A stretch of 9,965 nt of DNA from UMGS1312 sp964631595 (GTDB lineage Bacteria; Bacillota; Clostridia; Oscillospirales; CAG-272): assembly GCA_964631595.1 (NCBI GenBank), contig CAZVXL010000039.1, positions 1 through 9,965 of the forward strand, given 5' to 3'. Shown here in pieces: positions 4,864 through 9,965 of the stretch. The stretch's first letter is position 1; the number at the start of each line of letters is the position of its first letter. The translations under genes were made by a program, and so were the position numbers. Below the pieces are notes generated by a model. It made no database searches. It was not told the origin of the DNA and saw only the letters and a program-made list of their open reading frames with translations.

Positions 4864-7563
4864 AAAAGAATGTCACAAGCTTCAATGTTCCGAGTAAGTC
4901 AGTTGGCAAAGGATTTCGGTCTGAAGAACAAGGAATTTATCACACTGCTTGAGGAAGCCGGAATCGAGGGAAAGCCCCATACCGCTACCCTTGAGCCCGA
5001 TGAGTTCAATTTGTTCCTCGATTATGTGACTAAAAATAACGAGATAGGAAGTCTTGACAGCTTTATGACGGGCAAGACCGTCATTTCATCGCCCAGACTT
5101 GCCGAATTAAAGGCGGAGGCCAAGGCGAAAGCCGAAGCCGAGGCTGAAGCCAAGGCAAAGGCAGAGGCGGAAGCCAAGGCGAAAGCCGAGGCTGAGGCTA
5201 AAGCGAAGGCAGAGGCGGAAGCCAAGGCGAAAGCCGAGGCTGAGGCTAAAGCGAAGGCGGAGGCTGAGGCTAAGGCAAAAGCAGCGGCGGAAGCTAAAGC
5301 AAAAGCCGAGGCTGAGGCTAAGGCAAAGGCAGAAGCGGAGGCTAAAGCAAAAGCCGAGGCTGAGGCTAAAGCGAAGGCAGCAAAAAAAGCCGCCGATGCG
5401 CCCGCAAGAACGGATGCCGCAAGAAAGCCCGCGGAACAGAAGGGCTCTCCCTCGGTGCAGTTCTCGCAGAGCCAGCGCCCCCAGAATCAGTCCGTACAGA
5501 CTCCCCGCTCCGTTGCGATAAACATACAGAATCAGGGAATGCAGGGTGCGCGCAAGCAGAAGCAGCAGCCCGTATCCGAGAAGAAGCGCACCGGAAACAC
5601 CCGCGTAGTCGATACGCGCGGCGGCGGCAACGTAAATCTCTCCAAATATGACGAGAAGCTTGAGCATTACGGCTCCGTCGTCTCCAATGCGGAGTCGAAC
5701 AAGCAGAAGCTCAAGAAGCAGAACAACCGTGATATGCGCTCTGCGAAGAATCGCAACAAGGAGCGCAATGCGATGGATAAGCTTCGCCGCGAAAGTCAGG
5801 AAAACGCGAAGAAGAAGCCGTTGCAGATCACGATCCCCGAGGAGATCACCGTATCCGAGCTTGCATCGAGACTCAAGGTCACCGCGGCAGAGGTGGTAAA
5901 GCGTCTTATGCAGATGGGAATGCTTGTGACTGTCAACCAGACCATAGATTACGATACCGCTTTCCTTGTTGCCGATGAGCTCGGAGCCATCGCCACCAAG
6001 GAGGTCGTCGTGACCATAGAGGAGAAGCTGTTCAACGAGGAGGAGGACACCGACGAGGTACTCTCGCCCCGCTCCCCCGTCGTCGTTGTTATGGGACACG
6101 TTGACCACGGTAAGACCTCTCTCCTTGACCGCATCCGTCACTCCAATGTTACCGAGGGCGAGGCAGGCGGTATAACACAGCACATCGGTGCGTACCGCGT
6201 AAGCATAAACGGTCAGGATATAACCTTCCTCGATACCCCCGGACATGAGGCGTTCACCGCGATGAGAGCAAGAGGCGCGCAGGCGACCGACGTTGCGATA
6301 CTTGTCGTTGCGGCAGATGACGGAATCATGCCCCAGACCATAGAGGCAATTAACCACGCAAAGGCCGCCGGAGTGGATATAATCGTAGCGATAAACAAGA
6401 TGGATAAGCCTGCGGCAAATCCCGAGGCTATCAAGGCGGATCTTACTAAATACGAGCTTGTTCCCGAGGAGTGGGGCGGTGACGTTATCTGCGTTCCCGT
6501 ATCCGCAGTCACGGGAATGGGCATCGACAGCCTGCTTGAATCCGTGCTTCTTGTGGCGGAGATGAGAGATCTGAAGGCAAATCCCGCAAGACGTGCCAAG
6601 GGTATAGTTATTGAGGCAAGACTTGACAAGGGACGCGGTGCCGTTGCGACGGTGCTTGTGCAGAACGGTACTCTCAGAAGCGGCGATATCGTGATCGCCG
6701 GCACGTCGGTCGGACGTGTGAGAGCAATGACGGACGACAAGGGACGCCGCATCAGCGAGGCGGGCCCGTCCGTCCCCGTTGAGATCATCGGTCTGTCCGA
6801 GGTTCCCGCGGCGGGAGATGAATTCAATGCCGTAGAGGACGAAAGAATGGCGCGCGCACTTGCGGAGCAGCGCCGCGATACCGCACGCGAGAAGGCGTTT
6901 GCGGCAAATGCAAAGGTCAGCCTTGACGATCTGTTCGCTCAGATCAGCGAGGGCGTCAAGGATCTCAATATAATCGTAAAGGCAGATGTGGACGGCTCCG
7001 CCGAGGCGGTCAAGCAGTCTCTGGAAAAGCTCTCCAACGAGGAGGTTCGGGTACGCGTTATCCACAGCGGCTCCGGCGGAATCACCGAGGGAGACGTGAC
7101 CTTCGCGGCGGCATCGAACGCCATTGTCGTCGGCTTCAACGTCCGTCCCGACAAAGCGGCGCTCGATTCGGCTGAGCTTCAGAAGGTCGATGTCCGCACC
7201 TACCGCATCATCTACGAGTGCATCGAGGAGATCACCGCCGCAATGAAGGGTATGCTTGCTCCCAAGTATCAGGAGGTGCTTCTCGGACACGCAGAGGTTC
7301 GCCAGACGATCCACGTTCCGAATGTCGGAACGATCGCGGGCTCCTACGTTCAGGACGGTAAGATCACACGTAATTCCCTGATCCGCATCGTCCGCGACGG
7401 CGTTGTGATCTTCGAGGACAAGATCTCATCGCTCAAGAGATTCAAGGATGATGCAAAAGAGGTCGCACAGGGCTATGAGTGCGGTGTCGGTCTTGAAAAG
7501 TACAATGACATTCATGAGGGCGATATTCTTGAGGCGTTCATCATGGAGGAAGTCGAAAGATGA
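4861..7563 (+). CDS. infB: Translation initiation factor IF-2
   Basis: A 900-residue GTPase that places initiator tRNA on the 30S subunit and promotes 50S joining. From GTG 4861 the order is: first IF2_N domain (about 7-55, MFRVSQLAKDFG), an Ala/Glu/Lys repeat (93-172), a Gln/Lys/Arg-rich disordered linker, second IF2_N domain (about 323-378), then the G domain. G motifs are intact: GHVDHGKT (412-419), DTPGH (458-462, with the conserved His462), NKMD (512-515) and SAV (548-550). Domains II, III and the C-terminal barrel follow. Three starts are possible: GTG 4855, GTG 4861 and ATG 4870. I chose 4861 from the folded SD spacing; ATG 4870 is equally compatible with the domain. It is last in the operon, with a strong terminator 32 bases after the stop. 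A possible internal start lies at 5773. Confidence 0.95.
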   Translation: MKRMSQASMFRVSQLAKDFGLKNKEFITLLEEAGIEGKPHTATLEPDEFNLFLDYVTKNNEIGSLDSFMTGKTVISSPRLAELKAEAKAKAEAEAEAKAKAEAEAKAKAEAEAKAKAEAEAKAKAEAEAKAKAEAEAKAKAAAEAKAKAEAEAKAKAEAEAKAKAEAEAKAKAAKKAADAPARTDAARKPAEQKGSPSVQFSQSQRPQNQSVQTPRSVAINIQNQGMQGARKQKQQPVSEKKRTGNTRVVDTRGGGNVNLSKYDEKLEHYGSVVSNAESNKQKLKKQNNRDMRSAKNRNKERNAMDKLRRESQENAKKKPLQITIPEEITVSELASRLKVTAAEVVKRLMQMGMLVTVNQTIDYDTAFLVADELGAIATKEVVVTIEEKLFNEEEDTDEVLSPRSPVVVVMGHVDHGKTSLLDRIRHSNVTEGEAGGITQHIGAYRVSINGQDITFLDTPGHEAFTAMRARGAQATDVAILVVAADDGIMPQTIEAINHAKAAGVDIIVAINKMDKPAANPEAIKADLTKYELVPEEWGGDVICVPVSAVTGMGIDSLLESVLLVAEMRDLKANPARRAKGIVIEARLDKGRGAVATVLVQNGTLRSGDIVIAGTSVGRVRAMTDDKGRRISEAGPSVPVEIIGLSEVPAAGDEFNAVEDERMARALAEQRRDTAREKAFAANAKVSLDDLFAQISEGVKDLNIIVKADVDGSAEAVKQSLEKLSNEEVRVRVIHSGSGGITEGDVTFAAASNAIVVGFNVRPDKAALDSAELQKVDVRTYRIIYECIEEITAAMKGMLAPKYQEVLLGHAEVRQTIHVPNVGTIAGSYVQDGKITRNSLIRIVRDGVVIFEDKISSLKRFKDDAKEVAQGYECGVGLEKYNDIHEGDILEAFIMEEVER
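5137..5376 (+). repeat. 24-base tandem repeats encoding AEAEAKAK octads
   Basis: Ten consecutive 8-codon units encode AEAEAKAK, nine of them exactly and one as AAAEAKAK (5281-5304). At DNA level a longer 48-base period also shows: 5173-5220 and 5221-5268 share their first 38 bases. Synonymous codons vary between other units, so the protein pattern is better kept than the DNA. Both sides continue as Ala/Lys/Glu-rich low-complexity sequence. Confidence 0.95.
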
Positions 7564-7594
7564 TCTTCGGCGCTCGGGCATAATATGTGACAAG

Positions 7595-7625
7595 GAGCCG
7601 TCTCCGCAAGGGGGCGGTTCTTTTT
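7595..7625 (+). terminator. Intrinsic terminator of the rimP-infB operon
   Basis: An 11-bp stem including G-U pairs, from 7595-7605 to 7610-7620, with a GCAA tetraloop (7606-7609) and TTTTT (7621-7625). It lies 32 bases after the infB stop and separates the operon from the lplA promoter. Confidence 0.92.
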
Positions 7626-7654
7626 CGGTGTGAGAGGTTTTTTCGGCATAGCCC

Positions 7655-7683
7655 TTTACTTTAGTGTGCTAATGTGCTACAAT
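7655..7683 (+). promoter_or_regulatory. Promoter of the lplA unit
   Basis: TTTACT (7655-7660), a 17-base spacer and TACAAT (7678-7683) with TG at 7675-7676 (extended -10). The predicted start is near 7690, which leaves a leader of about 24 bases with AAAGGA (7701-7706) before the lplA ATG. Confidence 0.75.
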
Positions 7684-7713
7684 AATATAAAATCGAATGT
7701 AAAGGACAGAAGT

Positions 7714-8718
7714 ATGCGAATAATTCACAATCACTCACAGGATCCGTATTTCAACCTTGCCTGTGAGGAATACCTGCTTGAAAACTCAAGCGATGATATT
7801 TTTATGCTGTGGCGCAACAGTGCCGCGGTAATTATCGGAAAAAATCAAAACGCGTGGTCGGAGGTCAACACAGAGTTCACCGCCGAAAAGGGGATCTACG
7901 TGGTGCGCCGTCTGACCGGCGGCGGAGCCGTATTCCACGATACGGGGAACGTGAATTTCACGTTTATCACCGATGCCGATGAGAATACGGGAATAGATTT
8001 TTCGAGGTTCATCTCCCCTATCCTATCGGCTCTTGCCGGACTCGGAGTGGCTGCGGAGCAGGACGGTCGTAACGATATCGTATCGGAGGGCTTTAAGGTC
8101 TCGGGCAACGCCCAGTGCATCTATCGCCGTGCCGACGGAAGCCGCCGCCTCATGCACCACGGAACTCTCCTGTACGATGCCGATCTCACAAAGCTTGCCG
8201 CGGCGCTTCGCGTGAACGGAGAAAAGCTTCGCTCCAAGGGGATCCGCAGCGTATCGAGCCGAGTGAAAAACTTACGCGACATAGGCAGCCTTGAGCTCTC
8301 CCCCGAGGAATTTACGGAATATTTGAAGAAATTTGCCGAAAAGGAATACGGGGCATCGGCGGAGGAGCTTGACAGCCGAGAAAAGGACGGCATCGCCTCA
8401 CTTGCGAAGACTAAGTATTCGACTTGGGAATGGAACTTCGGCAAATCGCCGGAGCACGAAGCCTCAAGAAGCATGAGATTCCCGTGGGGAACGGCTGAGA
8501 TCAGCTACACGCTCCGTCAGGGCAAGCTGTCCGATATATCCCTCAGGGGGGATTTCTTCGGGACGGAGGACCCTTCCCTGCTTGAAGGCGCTCTTATCGG
8601 ATGCCGCCTCGACAGATCCGCGCTCGCGGAGGCGATGGCAGGGCTTCCGGTAGGCAAAATCATTTCCGGCGCCACGGCGGATGATCTGCTCTCCCTGTTC
8701 TTCGGGGACGACGAATAA
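7714..8718 (+). CDS. lplA: Lipoate-protein ligase
   Basis: A 334-residue cytosolic enzyme that activates lipoate with ATP and transfers it to a lysine of lipoyl domains, such as 2-oxoacid dehydrogenase E2 subunits or glycine cleavage H protein. The catalytic domain has the signature RRLTGGGAVFHDTGNVNFTF (65-84), the adenylate-binding lysine K128 in FKVSGNAQ and MHHGTLL (147-153). A C-terminal accessory domain, about 230-334, begins KYSTWEWNFGKSP, so this is the long LplA type able to do both steps. The ATG at 7714 is preceded by AAAGGA seven bases upstream; the open frame before it is untranslated leader. It is first in a unit with the yerC-like and methyltransferase genes. No lipoate-dependent enzyme is encoded in the window, so its target is unknown. 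Confidence 0.94.
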   Translation: MRIIHNHSQDPYFNLACEEYLLENSSDDIFMLWRNSAAVIIGKNQNAWSEVNTEFTAEKGIYVVRRLTGGGAVFHDTGNVNFTFITDADENTGIDFSRFISPILSALAGLGVAAEQDGRNDIVSEGFKVSGNAQCIYRRADGSRRLMHHGTLLYDADLTKLAAALRVNGEKLRSKGIRSVSSRVKNLRDIGSLELSPEEFTEYLKKFAEKEYGASAEELDSREKDGIASLAKTKYSTWEWNFGKSPEHEASRSMRFPWGTAEISYTLRQGKLSDISLRGDFFGTEDPSLLEGALIGCRLDRSALAEAMAGLPVGKIISGATADDLLSLFFGDDE

Positions 8719-8745
8719 ATACAAATACAGTATCGGAGATTAAAA

Positions 8746-9045
8746 ATGGGACGTGTGAGGATTACCGAGGATAAGGATTTTTTGTTCAAGTGCATACTTT
8801 CACTTGAAAGCGCCGAGGAGTGCTACAGCTTTTTTGAGGATCTCTGTACCGCAAAGGAGCTTGAGGAGATGAGCCGACGCATGAGCGCCGCAAGGCTTTT
8901 GTACGAGGATCACGTGTACAACGAGGTCAAGGAAAAGACCGGTCTGAGCACGGCTACGATCAGCCGCGTAAGCAGATGCCTTCAGGACAGCGACGACGGC
9001 TACGTCAAGCTCCTTAAAAGAGTGTGCGACGGTGATGCGAAATGA
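8746..9045 (+). CDS. YerC/YecD family TrpR-like DNA-binding regulator
   Basis: A 99-residue small helical protein of the YerC/YecD group, related to the Trp repressor. The middle (LCTAKELEEMSRRMSAARLL, about 33-52) and the helix-turn-helix (VKEKTGLSTATISRVSRCL, about 61-79) match the TrpR-type DNA-binding fold. Family members are common in Firmicutes; ligand and operator are mostly unknown. The ATG at 8746 has GGAG (8735-8738) seven bases upstream and lies 27 bases after lplA, so it is probably co-transcribed. Its stop overlaps the next start as ATGA (9042-9045), giving coupled translation. Whether it regulates its own unit, which includes lplA, cannot be seen from sequence. Confidence 0.88.
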   Translation: MGRVRITEDKDFLFKCILSLESAEECYSFFEDLCTAKELEEMSRRMSAARLLYEDHVYNEVKEKTGLSTATISRVSRCLQDSDDGYVKLLKRVCDGDAK

Positions 9046-9791
9046 GCGGCTACGATGCTGTAAGTGAGCTCTACGACCGCATAAACGCCGATGTGGATTA
9101 CGAGGGCTACGCCGAGCGCGTGTGCGGATATCTGCACGAGCTTATTCCCGACGGTGCTCTTGTGGCGGAGCTCGGCTGCGGTACGGGGCGCATGACAAGA
9201 GAGCTTGCCCGACACGGCTACGATATGATCGGTATCGACAATTCCGAGGGAATGCTGTCCGTCGCAAGAGCCGCCGGCGGCACGGATATTCTGTATCTCC
9301 TGCAGGATATGACGGATTTTGAGCTGTACGGTACGGTGGGAGCGGCGGTGTGCTTCCTTGACGGAATGAATCATCTGACGGGCTCGGGTGAGCTTGAGAG
9401 ATGCTTTTCGCTGGTGCACAATTATCTTGACTTCGGCGGCGTGCTGTTCTTCGATATGAATACCCCGCTGAAATTCAAGACGGAGTACGGCTCACGCGAT
9501 ATTATCATCGAGGACGCGGATGACGTTCTGCTGTGGCAGAACAGCTACAGCGAGAAGCGCAGGATCTGCGATTTCTACATTTCCTCGTTTGTCATGGGTG
9601 ATGACGGAAGATACGACCGCAGAGATACGTGGTGGCGTGAGAGATGCTACAGTATGCGGTATGTAAAGAGTCTTCTGGAAAAGTGCGGCTTCTGCGATGT
9701 GCGCTTCATGGGAGACGGGCTTTGCGAGGAGCCGAGCGCAGATGCAATGAGGTGGTATATATCCGCCCGAAAGCCGAGCGCGGAGCAGTGA
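9042..9791 (+). CDS. Class I SAM-dependent methyltransferase
   Basis: A 249-residue soluble protein with a Rossmann-type methyltransferase domain. Motif I is VAELGCGTG (41-49), the ribose-binding acidic residue is D66 in GIDNSEGML, and a further conserved acid is D89 in LQDM. The region after FLDGMNHL (105-112) and a C-terminal strand region (about 150-245) resemble the small-molecule methyltransferases common in Firmicutes. The substrate cannot be assigned. The ATG overlaps the yerC-like stop by four bases and has no strong Shine-Dalgarno, so translation is probably coupled. It is the last gene of the lplA unit; a perfect hairpin starts right after the stop. Confidence 0.85.
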   Translation: MSGYDAVSELYDRINADVDYEGYAERVCGYLHELIPDGALVAELGCGTGRMTRELARHGYDMIGIDNSEGMLSVARAAGGTDILYLLQDMTDFELYGTVGAAVCFLDGMNHLTGSGELERCFSLVHNYLDFGGVLFFDMNTPLKFKTEYGSRDIIIEDADDVLLWQNSYSEKRRICDFYISSFVMGDDGRYDRRDTWWRERCYSMRYVKSLLEKCGFCDVRFMGDGLCEEPSADAMRWYISARKPSAEQ

Positions 9792-9824
9792 AAAACTTTT
9801 TTTGAAATTCTCAAAAAAAGTTTT
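9792..9824 (+). terminator. Near-symmetric A/T-rich terminator after the methyltransferase
   Basis: A perfect 14-bp stem, AAAACTTTTTTTGA (9792-9805) with TCAAAAAAAGTTTT (9811-9824), around a 5-base loop. The 3' arm ends in TTTT, and the 5' arm ends in TTTT on the opposite strand. It starts one base after the methyltransferase stop. The stem is almost all A-T, so termination strength is uncertain. Confidence 0.7.
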
Positions 9825-9833
9825 CGAAAAGTG

Positions 9834-9862
9834 TTGACAAAGAGGCGATACAGTGATATAAT
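9834..9862 (+). promoter_or_regulatory. Consensus promoter of the tRNA-Val transcript
   Basis: TTGACA (9834-9839), a 17-base spacer and TATAAT (9857-9862): both hexamers are perfect and TG at 9854-9855 adds an extended -10. It lies about 50 bases upstream of the tRNA. Confidence 0.93.
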
Positions 9863-9863
9863 A

Positions 9864-9884
9864 ATTACCGTTGACGGCGGTAAT
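9864..9884 (+). repeat. Inverted repeat at the start of the tRNA-Val transcript
   Basis: ATTACCG (9864-9870) pairs perfectly with CGGTAAT (9878-9884) around TTGACGG. The predicted transcription start falls within the left arm, so it could be a DNA operator or part of the 5' leader removed by RNase P. Confidence 0.5.
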
Positions 9885-9914
9885 GCAAACGCCCGAAACA
9901 AGAGCGGATCATGC

Positions 9915-9965
9915 GGGAGCATAGCTCAGCTGGGAGAGCATCTGCCTTACAAGCAGAGGGTCATA
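9915..9965 (+). tRNA. tRNA-Val (anticodon TAC), truncated by the window end
   Basis: Acceptor 5' strand GGGAGCA (9915-9921), TA, D-stem GCTC/GAGC (9924-9927, 9936-9939), and anticodon arm TCTGC-CTTACAA-GCAGA (9941-9957) with anticodon TAC at 9948-9950, reading GUA and other valine codons. The variable loop begins GGGTC, and the T-arm and 3' acceptor lie beyond the window. More tRNA genes may follow on the same transcript. Confidence 0.93.

Noticed and set aside
5137..5376. The regular repeats as a CRISPR array
   Set aside because: There are no unique spacers; the units are contiguous codons inside infB.
5107..7314. A 735-codon open frame on the minus strand opposite infB
   Set aside because: It lies wholly within infB, whose domains and G motifs are intact. 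GC-rich codon use and the Ala/Lys/Glu repeat remove stops from the opposite strand. Its Leu/Gly/Arg/Cys-rich product has no domain pattern.

Overview
The window looks like chromosome of a moderately GC-rich Firmicute of class Clostridia, perhaps a gut Oscillospirales-type organism. The evidence is the order rimP-nusA-ylxR-ylxQ-infB, a TepA-type ClpP-like protease, a YerC/TrpR-like regulator, LplA-type lipoate ligase, purine-rich Shine-Dalgarno sites and sigma-A promoters with extended -10 elements. The family placement is inference; no rRNA or marker was compared.

Layout. (1) 1-1145: a visibly more AT-rich block with a von Willebrand A protein behind a hairpin that contains its ribosome-binding site, then a small unrecognised protein whose reading frame continues 33 codons upstream but is cut by a TAA. 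This part reads as accessory DNA. (2) 1146-1342: no gene, two imperfect inverted repeats. (3) 1343-1511, minus strand: promoter, tRNA-Leu(CAA) and a clear intrinsic terminator. (4) 1542-2267, minus strand: tepA. (5) 2363-7625: the transcription/translation operon rimP, nusA, ylxR (rnpM), ylxQ, infB. It has an extended -10 promoter, a leader terminator-like hairpin, a second promoter overlapped by palindromes just before infB, and a strong terminator directly after infB. (6) 7655-9824: a second unit with its own promoter: lplA, yerC-like, SAM methyltransferase (the last two joined by an ATGA overlap), closed by a near-symmetric A/T-rich terminator. (7) 9834-9965: a perfect-consensus promoter and the first 51 bases of tRNA-Val(TAC), cut by the window end.

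How it fits together. RimP (30S maturation), NusA (elongation, pausing and termination), the RNase P modulator YlxR/RnpM, the L7Ae-like YlxQ and IF-2 form the classical nusA-infB module linking transcription to translation. Here it stops at infB; rbfA and truB, often next, are not in the window. Lipoate ligase, the YerC-like regulator and the methyltransferase are a separate, probably co-transcribed group with no obvious shared pathway.

I found no convincing new multi-gene system. The most interesting signals are local: the IF-2 linker made of ten consecutive octads matching the self-assembling peptide EAK16-II; the SD-hairpin-start layout of infB; the palindromes across the infB-proximal promoter; a possible internal IF-2 start; the RBS-containing hairpin at the left edge; and the nonsense codon in the second accessory gene.
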